A stretch of 64,000 nucleotides of DNA from Symbiodinium kawagutii. Taxonomy: Eukaryota > Sar > Dinophyceae > Suessiales > Symbiodiniaceae. The position numbers were made by a program, and so were the translations under genes. The notes below the pieces were generated by a model. That model was not told the DNA's origin. It saw only the letters and a program-made list of their open reading frames with translations, and ran no database searches. The DNA lies in assembly GCA_009767595.1 (NCBI GenBank), contig VSDK01018978.1, positions 343,410-407,409 of the forward strand, written 5' to 3'. This document shows positions 1-12,827 of the stretch, in pieces; position 1 is the first letter of the stretch, and each line of letters starts with the position of its first letter.

Positions 1-1030
1 CGGGAGCTCTTGGCTACTCGTTGGTGGATGATGGTAATTATTGGTCACAATGGCTACCGGTGAGTGGTTTCAATGACCAGTTGATGGTTTTCCATGATTG
101 ATTTTGTCCTGGTATGGTGAGCTGAGTCATTTGCAATAGTTAATGTTTGATGTGGTTGGTTGGTGGTTTTCAAACATTTTTGATTTTCACAAATGTATTA
201 ACAAATGGTCGGTTGGTTGACTTGCGCATATTTTTCACAGGGGTGCTTCAACCACCAACCAGGTCAGTATGGCTTAGTGGTTGATCATGCTTGACAATGG
301 TCGATGATGGCTGATATGGCTGGTAATGATTGATCATGGCTGGTAGTTGATACTCATCAAAGTGAATAGTTGATATCCAACCACTATTATCGCCACTTAA
401 GATGGGTTGATGGTTGAGAATGGTTGATGGTTAATGAATCAATGAATCAATCATGAAGCAGGCGATTAGCCAGGTTGGTTGATGGTTGATGGTTGATCAT
501 GGTTGATGGATGTTGGTTGTTACTCATGGTTGATAATGGGACGGGAATGATTCATGGTTAACGACAACAACAGTTGTTCAGGCTGGCTACGGTATGATTG
601 ATAATACTTGAGAATGCTCGAAAATGATTGCTGCCACACTGGCTGATGGTTTGCTGCTTAAGCTGATGGATCCACCATTGGTACAGCGCATCTGACAATG
701 AGAACAATTATTATTGATTATATGATTGCAACCACCTACATATTTGTTAATAACTGCATTTTCACTATGAACTAGATTATAAAAACAACAGTGATCGGCT
801 TCAATACCTGTCATATGTTGTGTACTGACAAATCAGTCGTCAATCACAGCTCAAAACCAACTTAGCCCATTCAAGTAATCACATTTGATCGACAGGTAGT
901 TAACCATGAACCAGCTTGTTTTAATTCCCATGATCAGACGTGATGAACCAGTATCAACAACCAGCATCCATCAACTATGACTCAAAATGGCTAATCAACA
1001 GTTGTGAATGATTCCTCCCAGGTCAGCTAG
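1..1030. repeat. Low-complexity TGGTTGAT-type DNA, no gene seen
   Basis: Most of this stretch is built from drifting copies of words such as ggttgatggttgatcatgg, with one family B inverted-repeat element inside it. Several open frames cross it, but none shows a splice-consistent exon or a recognisable motif. It probably lies in an intron or upstream of the gene whose exons start at 1031. Confidence 0.6.
157..262. mobile_element. Family B short inverted-repeat element (MITE-like)
   Basis: The left end reads ggttggtggttt and the right end is its complement, aaccaccaacc. The interior is short, AT-rich and non-coding. Related copies lie at 2917-3099, 12244-12339, 19327-19430 and 62291-62446. The size and terminal inverted repeats fit a non-autonomous MITE; no transposase is linked to it. 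Confidence 0.6.
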
Positions 1031-2409
1031 AAGCAACTGCGGATCTCCCAACGCCATGTGCCTCACACGGCCACGGTTTCCGCGTGCGGCTCCCGCAGTA
1101 ATGTGCCGGTGCACGTCTTCAGCGAGACGGTCTTGAGCATCATGGCCCATTACCTTCACCAATATCCAACCTCAGTTCAGGCGCGGGCCGCGCCTGGCCG
1201 GAGATGGATCCAAGCCGCTGAGACCAAGGGATGGCATCATCTCGTGGCTCCAATATTGACATCCATTGAAGGAGAAACTCAGCAGGTTGAAGTCTGGGTC
1301 GGAAGCTTGGTGAAGTGATACGGATTTTGTTTACACATTTTGGGGCTTCCTGGTTGGTTTAGTGGGATTTGGAACGAGAAGATGTGGCGAAGGTACATCG
1401 GTGATTCGGTAGAAACACACAATGCGACCTTTCGGGTGGTCCATGGCTGCAGTTTTTCCTCATCACGTAGAGACCTGAAGAGACGATTTTACAAATCCAT
1501 TCATCATGTCAGGTAGGCAAGTGCAAGTATGTGTACATGCATAAGTCACCAATCTACAGTTTTATTTAAGCATACAGCAACTATACCGTTTGCCCATGTT
1601 TTCCCTGCAGCTGGTTGGTTTCCCTCTCTGTAATGCACTTTTTTGTGATGGCTTTGGGGATCCATCAATGTAAATCTGCAGCATCAAGAGACAATCAAGA
1701 GATGCCTTCACTGAGTCGCGATCTTGTCAGGACGACGTCGTGGATGGACTGGTGAAAGACATCCTGGACTATTTCCGCGCTTGGGAACTTGGAGCTGTCC
1801 GGCCATTGGCAGTTCAGCAAAGGCTGACCAACAGAAAGCTTTGAAGATCTGTTAATCACCTGAGCTAAGCCAAGGAGTCACTCACAGGTCAAGGCTTCTG
1901 TCATTTTTTGATGTGTTGAGTGGTCATTTTCCAACCCTTCGGGCCTGAGGGTTGAAGGAGTAGGGGCCTTTCCGCTGAGGAAGACATGAAGGAGGTAGTG
2001 GAACTTCCAGCGCTGAAGAATTTTGTGAACGACAAGACTGAGCAGGCACCCGCTGGACGGTGGCCACCCTTTGGTAGACATGCACCGGAGAAGGAAACCC
2101 TTGGAAACCCTCTGGAAAATGTGGGAACCCCCGGGAAACCCTCTGGAAAATGTGGGAAACCCGGGAAACCCTTTGGAAAATGTGGGAAACTCCAGGAAAC
2201 TATCTAGAAAATGGAGTGCATTCAAATGATGTTTCTCTTTGCATTGCCAGCTGGCTCTGACAGAGGTGAATTGGACGCTTCAGATTTTGGAGGATTGGAT
2301 GGTTGGATTGTCCCGGCCATTCTGGAAGGTTTCCTTGGATCGGAACCATGACTTCAATAAAGTCTTTTGCTCGGTTTATAACAGCGCTAAACCAGACTGT
2401 CTTGTTTAA
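1031..2409 (+). CDS. Unrecognised gene, four 3' exons
   Basis: Four exons chain in one frame: 1031-1180, 1731-1822, 1958-2093 and 2251-2409. Donors are CAG|GC, AAAG|GC and AAG|GA, and acceptors include CAG|G and AAG|G; phases are 0, 2 and 0. The last exon runs into a TAA stop at 2407-2409. The roughly 178 residues read like ordinary soluble protein with acidic helices (for example DDVVDGLVKDILDYFRAW) and aromatic residues near the end. I do not recognise the family. The start is missing: no convincing upstream exon was found, so the gene is either 5'-truncated by the window or has earlier exons in the low-complexity DNA. The intron after 2093 opens directly into a tandem repeat. Confidence 0.5.
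2097..2195. repeat. Tandem repeat, about 29-31 bp, three copies
   Basis: Copies of a unit like ggaaaccctctggaaaatgt follow one another within the intron that begins at 2094. A related reverse-complement pattern (cctacgttttccatgattt) recurs at 17200-17330. Read as protein it gives Gly-Lys-Pro-rich strings, but it lies outside the exon model. Confidence 0.6.
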
Positions 2410-2916
2410 AGAACGATCTCCTGAAGTAGATCGAACTTAGTTCCTTCAGGTACCATGTTACCAACTGGCTAATAACTCACTGACGATTGATAACTCAGTG
2501 ATGGTTGAGAACTACCTGGTGGTTGATAGCTATTGTTAGTAATTAATGTGTAAAGCTTTGGTGAATGACTAACTGAACGTTTCTAATGGTCCACAATGGT
2601 TCTGAGATTTGCGATGATTCATACCGATGCATGATGATGAGTAACAATTCCATTCCGCTTAATAAGGAACTTCATCATCGTGAATGAATTATGATTAAGA
2701 TTCCGATTCAGAATTATTAATAATTATGATTAAGATTCCCATCACCACTATGAATTAATAATTCAGAATGCTTAGCAAGGTGTACAATTTTTTTCATGGT
2801 GGGGGGTCGTTATGGGCCTGGTTTCGTTCTACAAGCAGGTCGCAGGTCACACCTGGAGCCCACAGCTTGTTCCTGTGGCAGCAGGCTGATGGTGGCTGTA
2901 CCTTTTGGCATCCTAT

Positions 2917-3099
2917 TTGGTAGGTGGTTTTATAGGGAAACCATGGTGTTAATAATGGTTAATAATAGGGGATAATAGCCAACTAATAGTGGTGAAACAA
3001 CTACTGGTGGTTTGATTCACATGTTTCATTTTCCCTGGTAGTTAAAAACAAATGGTTGGTTGCGTAATATTTTTCATAGGGGTTGAAACCACCAACCAG
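2917..3099. mobile_element. Family B element, longer subtype
   Basis: The left end is taggtggttt and the right end gaaaccaccaaccag. It contains a 52 bp segment at 2957-3008 that is identical to 62300-62351 in another family B element almost 60 kb away, which marks a recently active subfamily. Confidence 0.6.
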
Positions 3100-4650
3100 C
3101 TATAGTTCAATAGGGAATCTTAACCAACGAGTGCAACTGAGCGGTATCAACTTTTTGAATCACTCGCAACAGTGGTCAACCTGCGTTTGTTTCCGTAACT
3201 GCTGATGGCTTTGTTTAATCCATCGCTTTGATCTTGCGGGAATGTGTTGACTGATGGTAGATGACCCGGCCAACTCCTGCTTCACAAAGAAACTACGTGA
3301 TCGGTGCCAGTTTCAACAGTTCGCATTTTTTCCCATCACTGAGACATCAACCATTGTTCGTTGCTTAAATACTATGAAGCCATATTTCCACCATCCTGAA
3401 TTACCCATCACTACTAATTAACCATAATGAATCATGAAACAATATGAAACATATATAATTAGCAAGTAACTATAGGTGACCACTTTTTTAGCGTTAGTCC
3501 TTCATGAGTATTAACCGTTATTCTTATGGTGATCAACTATTACTAGCAATTAGCACTACTGTAGCTATGAACCATGCGTGACCATAGCTGTTCACCACAA
3601 GCTGCTTGTGCCAGCGCTAGGTGCGCAAGAGCACGGCTGCGGCCAATCGGCGACGCTTGGATATGCTTCAGGACGGGAGTCGCGTGGCAAAGATGGACAG
3701 TTCAGCTTGGCGAAGTGTGTGTTGATGTGGATAGATTTAGAGCTTGGATAGAATGGGATAGGGAAGTTTAGGATAGGATGGATGTAGATGGATGTACATG
3801 GATATAAATAGATTTAAGTGGATATGGACAGATGTAGATATAGATCTAGATAGAGAGGTAGGTTTGATATCGATAGATGTTGCCTTCTCGATGCACTTTT
3901 TTGCCTGGGGTATCTTCTGTCTATGCCTCAACTGCTTGCTGCCTGAGTTATTAGACTTCCAGCCAGAGCAGCCCATTCTGAATTGCCTGGCTCAGACCTT
4001 TGCAGAAGGACATGGAATTCGTGCACTGGTTCCAGCTGTAAGCCACCGAGTAGCCGTGATTAGAAAAAGGCACTCAGTTGCTATGGGACATTGGCCTCGT
4101 GTCGTTGGTAGGGGGCCACTTAGGTGCTCTTCAGTTTGCATTTGCCCATGTGTTACAGAAGTCTTATGCATGGTCAAGTCATGAACAATCCCCTGCTTGA
4201 TGGATCGTCATAGGAGATCATTTTATCTGATATGTGCTACGAACTGTAAAGAAACGATATAAACGATGATCCTTGGACTCAAAATCTCAAACCAAGCCTA
4301 TCAGCACCGGTGATTTGGAGTACCAGCAAGTGCCCAGGAATCGGAATCAGCTCGAGTTTCTCCGCCGATTGGTTTTATGACCAGCTAAAATCTGTCAGCC
4401 AATCAACCGGTATTACTTCATCATATCAAGCAATCAGACCAATCAAATGAACCAATCAGGTCGAGTCTGTTCACCACTCCGCCTGAAAACCCCAGGTTTC
4501 ACCATGGTTTGGTGATGTTTGGTGACTGAGCAGCAGCCAGGACTCCATGTTGGCGTTGACCAACGGCAGTCCCAAAATCGCCCTGGAGAACGCGCCGCCC
4601 ACGGAAATGATTAGTCTCTCAAGGCGCGGTTGTTGCAAGCCATGGTCATG

Positions 4651-4774
4651 TGGCAATGGGTCAAGGCTTTAACCAACCAATTTCATGGGGGATAAGTTCA
4701 CCAACAAAACTATAGGGAAAACAATGGCTAATGATCGGGGAACCAGGGGTACAGGGTGAACTGACCCACTGCCA
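4651..4774 (+). mobile_element. Family A short inverted-repeat element
   Basis: Family A has a conserved layout: GGCTATGGGTCAA at one end, then AACCAACC, GGGGGATAA, AGGGAAAACAATGGTTAATG and GGGAACCAGGGGTACAGGG, ending in TTGACCCACTGCC. The ends are inverted repeats (TGGGTCAA/TTGACCCA). This copy has slightly decayed ends. Confidence 0.65.
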
Positions 4775-4814
4775 TGTTAATGAAATGGTTGTATAAATGG
4801 TAATGACAACTGCC

Positions 4815-4975
4815 ATACATGGTCAATTCCTTTGTTGACCCCGGATGAAGCTGAACCCCTGGTTGATTAATGGGGGTACCAAAAGCCTTGGTTTATCATT
4901 AAAATGGGACTCCCCCCATTAATCAATCAGGTGTTGATTAGTCCTGGGTTAACATCAATGTTGATTCAATATAAT
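4815..4975. repeat. Fold-back (hairpin) element
   Basis: The arms ggttgattaatggggg (4861-4876) and ccccccattaatcaatc (4912-4928) are near-perfect inverted repeats around a loop of about 35 bp. Weaker complementarity extends outward on both sides. This is the structure of a short fold-back transposon or MITE. Confidence 0.5.
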
Positions 4976-7900
4976 GGTTATACATGATTATAATTGGTTA
5001 TATGATGGGTCTTTTGGTAATGTCAATGTAATTGTGATAAGTTATATGCTTAGTAGTGAGTATGATGGTGATGTTTGATGGTGATGGCGGCTATTTCCAG
5101 CTGGGAAGTTCATATCAAGAACGAGTCAGATCCTGCTGGGTGCTTGGTAATTTGTCCAATCGTTACAGGTGCCCAATCGCAGCCACAGTGCTTAAGGTAT
5201 CCCATGATATCCCCAGTGGTGCCTCAACCATTGTCACGTTGGGCTGCTATAGGTCCCAGCAGGGGGATGTTGCCAGTCCTGTGTCTGACGGCTGATGAGT
5301 GACAGTGTTCTTTTTTGTCGATTTTGTGCTTCCAGGTGCAGCTTGGAGGTGTGTCAAGAACCCATGCTGTAGTGATTGGCGAATGGGTTTCCCAGTTCAA
5401 AGGAAGTCCAACTTTCCAACAATCGTTGCAGGGTGATGATCCCATGTAGCTAATCCAAGAAAGGTTGTACCTGGAACTGGCTAAATTTCACCCTGCCCAG
5501 GCAGGGCACTCGCAGCAAGAGCGTTTGGACCCTACCTTCGGGATGCAATGGCGGAGGGGACTTTGTTTGTTGCATTTTTTTTGGTTTGTGACTTTCCGAT
5601 TTTGATTCAATTGCTGACCACGGCCATCATTCACTATCATCAACCATTCGCTATGTTTGATAGTTTTGTGCTGTGTGGTATTGTCGTGTTTCCATTCTCG
5701 AACCCCAGTTGCTAGACTTGACTAGCCATACAACCTGAGATGAAGCACTGGTTTGCACATCCGTGGCACACAGAATTGCAGCGTCGTAGCCCCTAAGGGG
5801 CTGTCGTTTGTGCGGCCATGTTTGGCATAGGATGATAGAACTTGATAGAACTTGGAAGGGGAGTGATCACTGGAGAAAATTACATCACAATGAGCCACCT
5901 ACAAAGCCGATTCTAGGCCATTCCAGGAGTTGTCTATCGCTCATTGTGAGGCTTGTTTGGCGTATTTTGATCCTCTGAGAATCCTCTTCTCATACCATCA
6001 TCCTCTTAGACTGAGAGATCTTCCACCTGATGTTTTTTTTTCTCCTTTTTGACACACATACAGACACACAGAGTACACTGCACACATGTGGGTGTGTCTA
6101 TAACTCGTTCTGTACAACCAAGTCATTGGTTCATTTTGCAATGACAAATTTAACAACACTTTTTGGGTTGGGGCTACAACCATGGCCTTAGATGATGCAC
6201 CTGCATCTCTTCATCATAGACATAGTGGTGCCCTCACTGAGATATTGACTTCTTAGAGATGTTTGTTGGAGATAAGTCCACAAAAAGGTAAGGAATCTGA
6301 TAGTCATGTCATTAAGCATCATGAACTACCACAAACCATGCTATCAACCAACCAACTGAAGCATCTGAAGCAACTTAATTACCAGAACCCCAGGTTAGCT
6401 CAAGCTCCCTGAGGCCTCCAAACTTCAGCGCACCAAGTCGAACCTGACCGTGGTGTCGGAAGATCAGGACTGGCCGTGAGATTAAAAAAGGGCCCTGGAT
6501 CTTCCGGAAGTGACAGAAGGGGAAGGGGATTCAGTAACATTCGCAAACTCATGGGTTCACCGATGCAATGCGGGTGTATCCATACATGGTGGTGCCCCTT
6601 CACCAACCAATAGTGATCATTAGTAGTCAGGAAACTGTCAGTTTTGAGGGTACACCATTTCTGGACAAGGCTACGCGAATTGACATGGCTCTAATGAGTC
6701 GGTAGTTGAACATGACCGATTTGGTCGTTGGGGATGCAGTGACCGAGGCTTAGCGCCACAACGGCACCGCATCAGGCAAAAAAAAACGATTTGGTCGTTG
6801 GGGATGAATTAACATCAGCGCATCTAGCTGATACTCCGAGCAGAGCCACTGTGCTATTGGGTCCCCAGCCATGGGGTCCTGCAGTATCCACCACACATGA
6901 GCATGTGTGATAGGGATGGCCATGATTTTAGGGGTATCCCCTATCTTTTTTGATAGATGAAACTTTTTGTGGCCACAATCCAATGATCCAGAATCTATGG
7001 TTTGGTGACGATACATCCTGTAGGTAGTCCGAGGGTCCTATTCCTTCTTTTCTTTCCCGAATCCCTTGTTGTGATCCGTAGAACCATTGTCACCAAACGG
7101 TGGACAGACCATTTGCGGCTGAAGTCACCACCAAATTCTATGATTTGGTTGCCAACTTTTGCGGATTCTGCGCATGTTGTTGTTGGAGATCCCTGGCGCT
7201 GTCAGGTTCTGCCTCTGACAGATGGAGCCGAAGAGGGGGAAGATGCCTCCCTTTTCCCCGAAGGATCGCAGGAGGTGCGACTTCCGAAGCTGGAGCGATT
7301 GTGTGAAGGTCGCACCTTCAACCGCCCTTGAATTTCGTCGCATTTCACCGTCTTCATCCATCAACATTGAGACAACTTCCGAGTTTCTGAAGCATTTTCG
7401 ATACTTTTGGCATTTTTTGGCCACCTGATACCTGGTCAACTACCTGGTCATTTTACCTATAGAGAACTTCTGCCACTGGGCACATGCACTTGATACTCAG
7501 CACCTCAACATGCAAGACTCCGTCGGCGCCAGGACTATCGTGCCACCTGGGCAGCCCTGAAGCCCATCCGAGATCGATCTGGTGCCCTGACCAGGGCCGG
7601 TGTACCCCTAGCAGCTACGTAGTAGCAACCTCTCATGGGGTAGCCCGGCCCTGGTGTGGTAGGGCTACCCCTAGCAGCTACCTTGGGGAAGGTTGTGGTG
7701 GGTTAGTAGGTTTGATCATTTCAAGGTGTTGGAAAACCATTGTCCACCTGAAATATCCTTAACTTGGGGAAGGTTGGGGCACCCAGTTGCTGCTATGAAG
7801 CATTCGCGAAGGCATCTGCCGGTCCCTCCGGTTGCCGGGAGTATTGCTAGCATCCAAACGTATCCAAAATCTTCCAAAATTTTCCTAATTTCCTAGAGCT

Positions 7901-8310
7901 TCATTCGTAGTACTTTTTTTTGGATGACTATGTTGTTGACCTCTTTTTGGAGATCTCGCCCAGAAAAAGTAGTTCTCGACCAAAACGACTAGTTTTCTTT
8001 ATTTCTTATCATTTCCTACCATTTGCAATCCTCATGATGGTTTCTGTACATGATCGTATCTTATCTTGAATTGTTGTGGTTTCGGGGTTAAATCAATTCA
8101 ATACTGTGAGTTAACTTCTCTTGTGGTTTGTGAGTATCATATCTCGAGGTATCCAACTGGCTTTCTGCTCAGGTTCTGTCCGAAGCTGATCTGACAGGCT
8201 GATATGTTTTGGTTCACATTGCCAGCCTGGGCACTGAGTCCTTGGATAATACGATTGGGAGGCTAGTGATCTCATATCGCACAAAATTGTGACGAATGAT
8301 TTTTTCTTCA

Positions 8311-8395
8311 AAAGATCGCGCCCTCAAAAATCATCAAAACGACCTCAAAAACCGTCAAAACGCCCTCAAAAACCATCAAACGCCCTCAAATCCCA
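8311..8395. repeat. Tandem repeat, about 20-22 bp, four copies
   Basis: Four imperfect copies of a unit like cgccctcaaaaaccatcaaaa follow one another. No coding role is seen. Confidence 0.6.
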
Positions 8396-9229
8396 AAAAG
8401 TAGGTCACTTGGTGGTTTGGCTGCTTTGATTTGTTTTCCTCGAAGGCTGAGTATGTTTTCTATACTTTGCCTCTCCTAAAATTCGAGATTTGACCAGGAC
8501 GCCTTTCTTGGACCATGTTCGACCCCATCAACGCTGACCAAAAAGCAGAAGTAGTTTCAGTTCGCTAGGCCACCAACTCTTGTCAGGTCACTTTCACTTT
8601 GTGTAATGGAGGATGGATCAAAACCACCACTAGGATTTTGCTCAAGGACTTGCCTTGCAGCTAGCCATACGCCATCTCAGGGGACCAAGTTGCTAGGTCA
8701 TGTCCCTCAACCACTTATTTTTGAAAACGCCCAAAACGCCTAGTTCTCAAGATATCGACCAGAAAAAGTAGTACACATGGCATCGATCAAAAATAAGTGG
8801 ACTTTTGAATCTCTAGGTTGTTTATATATACATGTGCAAAATACATACATACAGTATAATTCCATGATGTATATTTGCTTAGTTCACTGTAAAGGACCCC
8901 TCATCAGTTTCAATCATGAAAGTCCTGACCGTGTAGTCGTTCGCAAATGCTTGATAGTCGGTTGATGGTTGGTCTATGGTACATTTCGTTGATAGTTGGG
9001 AGTGCGCTTCAATGAAAAGGAACGTTTTTGAGAAGAAAAGACCAGCCCTGATTTTGAGTGGGGTTGGGATTCATGGTGATTCCCGCAAGGCGAACCCCTT
9101 TCCAGTCGCTGCAACTTGCAATGCATGGCTTTGGTCGACAGTTCCACAGTATCAACATGTTCCAACTAACCCTCTACGTTGGGGAAGCGATTCGGAGATG
9201 ATTCTCCATGGTGGGTTCAGAGAGTCCAG

Positions 9230-9315
9230 GCCTCCAAACCACTGGTGGACACTCGCCTCTACGTGCGAGGTGCCAAGAAAAGTGGTCTGCCGCGACTGGC
9301 CAACAGTGCGAGTCA
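9230..9315 (+). CDS. Possible isolated exon, unrecognised
   Basis: An acceptor (TCCAG|G) and an AAG|GC donor bound a frame that reads like real protein (VDTRLYVRGAKKSGLPRLAN). No neighbouring exon of matching phase was found on the + strand, so this could be a pseudogene scrap or chance. Confidence 0.25.
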
Positions 9316-9824
9316 AGGCGTGGACGGACCTGAACAGTGAAGCATCAACAGACTGGGCTAGATGAAGACCAAAATCTCGCTATGATTCACTACGAGCACG
9401 CACAATTCTGTCACATTTTTCGCGATCTCAAAACCACAAGCAGCAATTTGTGTGTGAACTTTCTGGATGAGCAGGAACATATCTGGGCAGCATTTGGAAG
9501 CCAACAGCTCCAGAGAAAGGATTTAGTAGAGCTGCGGAACAGCTGTTCTTCTGCTTAACACATCCATGAGCTGTTCAGACAACCTATCGGCGCTCAAACA
9601 TAGAGCGCCCCAAAGGGGAGGCAACCGGCAAAGAAGTTCAATTAATGCCGGGGTTAGGCTTAGGTAAGGGTTCCAGTCCAGTTGACATTCTTTGCTGACA
9701 CACCCTCGATTTGATGAATTAGAGGGAAACAAATGAGCGGTGAACAATCTCTAGCCTTTCATGTGTGATTGCTTGTCGCTTTGGGGATATGATGGGGCGG
9801 ATGGGATGTGAACCTCCTTGCGTC

Positions 9825-10124
9825 CTTCATGATGATCCACTGGATGGGGTTCCCAATGTTATCAGCGACGCGCCGTTGCAAACACTGTGCATCACAGCGG
9901 GTAGAAGCAATCTGCCTGAAAACTTCAATGGTGTCCATGATGCACTCATCAACCTGATGGATTTTCCATGGGTTTTCCATGGCTTCCCCACTAGACATGA
10001 TCAGTTGCAGGGTGCCACCACATGGAACCGGGCGTTTTGTGACCAGGCAGACTGCAATCTCCATGATAGCAGGCCCTGCTGATGATGACCATTTGTGGGC
10101 GGCAACGGTGACGTTGAATGACCC
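9825..10124 (-). CDS. Exon of an unrecognised minus-strand gene
   Basis: On the minus strand a frame of exactly 100 codons is bounded by an AAAG|G acceptor at 10125 and an AAG|GA donor at 9825, phase 0 at both ends. The protein has alternating hydrophobic stretches, four cysteines (including PCGG and RCDAQC) and an acidic helix. It looks like a folded extracytoplasmic or beta-sandwich segment, but no family is recognised. The exon candidate at 11610-11779, which starts with a signal-peptide-like segment, may be an upstream exon of the same gene. If so, the large (CAACA)n array lies in the intervening intron. Confidence 0.4.
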
Positions 10125-10350
10125 CTTTGTTGTAACGGGAACGCGAGGGTACAGACTCCGCCACATCCCTCCACTATGGTAAGTGATTATAACTTACGCT
10201 GGCTTGCTGGGGTGGTCCTGCGTTGCCAATTTGCTTTGGAGACTAAGAAGGTGCGATTTAAGCTCCTGGAGAGATAGATGGATACACATGCGCGGGTTCT
10301 CCATGAATGATCGACTGCAGCATGAATTAAGAATGCCACACACACACACA

Positions 10351-11165
10351 CAACACAACACAACACAACACAACACAACACAACACAACACAACACAACA
10401 CAACACAACACAACACAACACAACACAACACAACACAACACAACACAACACAACACAACACAACACAACACAACACAACACAACACAACACAACACAACA
10501 CAACACAACACAACACAACACAACACAACACAACACAACACAACACAACACAACACAACACAACACAACACAACACAACACAACACAACACAACACAACA
10601 CAACACAACACAACACAACACAACACAACACAACACAACACAACACAACACAACACAACACAACACAACACAACACAACACAACACAACACAACACAACA
10701 CAACACAACACAACACAACACAACACAACACAACACAACACAACACAACACAACACAACACAACACAACACAACACAACACAACACAACACAACACAACA
10801 CAACACAACACAACACAACACAACACAACACAACACAACACAACACAACACAACACAACACAACACAACACAACACAACACAACACAACACAACACAACA
10901 CAACACAACACAACACAACACAACACAACACAACACAACACAACACAACACAACACAACACAACACAACACAACACAACACAACACAACACAACACAACA
11001 CAACACAACACAACACAACACAACACAACACAACACAACACAACACAACACAACACAACACAACACAACACAACACAACACAACACAACACAACACAACA
11101 CAACACAACACAACACAACACAACACAACACAACACAACACAACACAACACAACACAACACAACA
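10351..11165. repeat. (CAACA)n pentanucleotide array
   Basis: About 163 copies of CAACA run without a visible interruption, flanked by short (CA)n stretches at 10337-10351 and 11165-11185. Because the unit length is 5, every frame is open on both strands, which produces long spurious reading frames (THNTTQHN-type and its complement). It is not a gene. Confidence 0.95.
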
Positions 11166-11609
11166 CACACACACATATACACACACTCGACACTTTTTCA
11201 ACACCGTAGTTTATTGCTGCCATTCGTGGGTGGTGCAGGGGTGCCACTGTTTGACAGTTCCATTTATGTTGGATGTATCATCTGTGGCCTTGGCAGAAGC
11301 TCTCAACTGCTCTAAATTTCTGGACAGGTTGCACCCACAATTTGAGTTTTTTAGATATGTTTGGTGCTTCTTGGATTGGATGGATTGTTTCAGCAGGGGA
11401 TCTATAAGCGCCACCAAGATTGACAGTTTTCACAGCGTTCTGACGCCCAACATTCTTGATTGCCATGTACAGTGGACTCAGAATCGCTCATGAAATCATA
11501 TCGTGAACGCACTTTCAGTACTTCGCGGTGCGGTTTCGTCTTTCAGCATCTTAGAACTTCTTTGGGAAGGATTTGGTTGCTGTCATCACCGATCAATCTG
11601 ATCATTGTC

Positions 11610-11779
11610 CTTCCGCGGATTTTGTAGCGGTTGTCGTTGATTCTTGGCTGCTGTTGTTGCCCGTTGTTGTCATCATTGTTCTGCCGCCAGACCCCTGAAG
11701 TCTGAGGGATGCAGCCGAGGATTGCCGCCACCAATGACAGGATAAAAACAACGAAGAGGTAGGGAACTCGATGAGACAT
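11610..11779 (-). CDS. Possible first exon with a signal peptide
   Basis: The frame starts MSHRVPYLF, continues with a hydrophobic run of about 16 residues ending in AAILGC, then becomes polar with Asn/Gln-rich sequence. This is the layout of a secretory signal or a type II membrane anchor. It ends at an AAG|GA donor in phase 2. No second exon of matching phase was established. It may belong with the exon at 9825-10124. Confidence 0.35.
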
Positions 11780-12243
11780 GGTGAGAAAACATAAGTTGAT
11801 GAGACATGGTGAGAAATTATAAGAGATCAAATCAACAACTGCCTAGTCAACAACTGCCTTTGCAGAAGAGAACCCGAACTTCATAAGAGATACATGAATA
11901 CAATCTGGACGTCCACACCCACACGATCCCACACATACATCTCCCATTTGTGAGCGTTTGTTACATGGTCATGAAATTGGGCACATATTGTAGTCGCTCA
12001 TGCGCCATTTGATGTCGCTTTCGGAGCCGGGATTTTTGGCTTTCAGGTCCCCAAGGGATCTGAAAGCGGTGCCGGTCTCATCCGCAGAGCTATCAGGAGA
12101 AATGTGACAGCACGACCGTGCCATGGGGTGGATGTCAGCAGGGTCAAGGATCACAAGGATCAGCCAGCTGGACTTGTCCGTCAACGGTTGACATTTTTTC
12201 AGCACTCAATCACTGTTATGACTGTTATCCAATAGTACTCATT

Positions 12244-12339
12244 TGGTTGGTGGTTTTGAAGATTTTTACTTTCCCCAGTATTCACACATGGTTGGTTGGT
12301 TGACTAATAGTTTTCATAAGGGCTGAAACCACCAACCAG
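12244..12339. mobile_element. Family B element
   Basis: This is a compact copy with ends ggttggtggttttg and gaaaccaccaaccag, and the internal words ggttggttggttgac and ttttcataaggg shared with the copies at 157 and 62291. Confidence 0.65.
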
Positions 12340-12827
12340 TCATTGATTAATTAATTGTCATGAACTTTGATTATTAACCACCCCACAAGCACTACTGACT
12401 GTTGACCAGATGATTTTGAGAGACCGGAGGCAACCAATGGTGGGATCTAAAGCGATGAATACCTGGTCAGGAAAACTTCACAGTTTCGGTATCTTGTTCA
12501 TTACAAATAATGACTTCACCAAACGCGTGTTGATTTTTAGTTCTTAGGCTTTTGCTCACAAGCATGAACCACCCAAGTAACAGCGAAAACCCAATGCTTC
12601 AATCCAATGGTTTGGATGAACCACCCAAGGGAGCTCCATTGAAGCAATGGTGTGATCCAATGGTTTCATCCGCTTACTGAGCAGCTTGTTATCCAAGTAA
12701 CCGCACCAGCTGGTCTCCCTTCATGCACCGTTCTCACCGCAGCTGTGTGGCGTTTCACCACCGCGTGCCCATTCACGAGCCTGAAGAGGCCACGGCCGGG
12801 ATGCCACTGGCTGATGTTTTTACACAT

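Larger units (their letters stand above)
3100..9200. other. Gene-poor stretch
   Basis: Apart from the elements listed separately, I see AT-rich sequence, a (GATGTA)-like patch at 3725-3870, a CA-rich patch near 6045-6090 and duplicated tacccctagcagctac words at 7605-7685 flanked by an inverted ccagggccgg/ccggccctgg pair. A GC-richer patch at 3595-3720 reads as plausible protein on the + strand, but it could not be tied to other exons. Confidence 0.45.

Noticed and set aside
974-996. Resemblance of ctcaaaatggcta to the reverse complement of the dinoflagellate spliced leader
   Set aside because: Only about 11 consecutive bases match; not enough to call a relict leader or a retroposed gene.
10183-11493. 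Long reading frames of 300-440 codons on both strands
   Set aside because: They consist almost entirely of the (CAACA)n array, whose 5 bp unit leaves all frames open.
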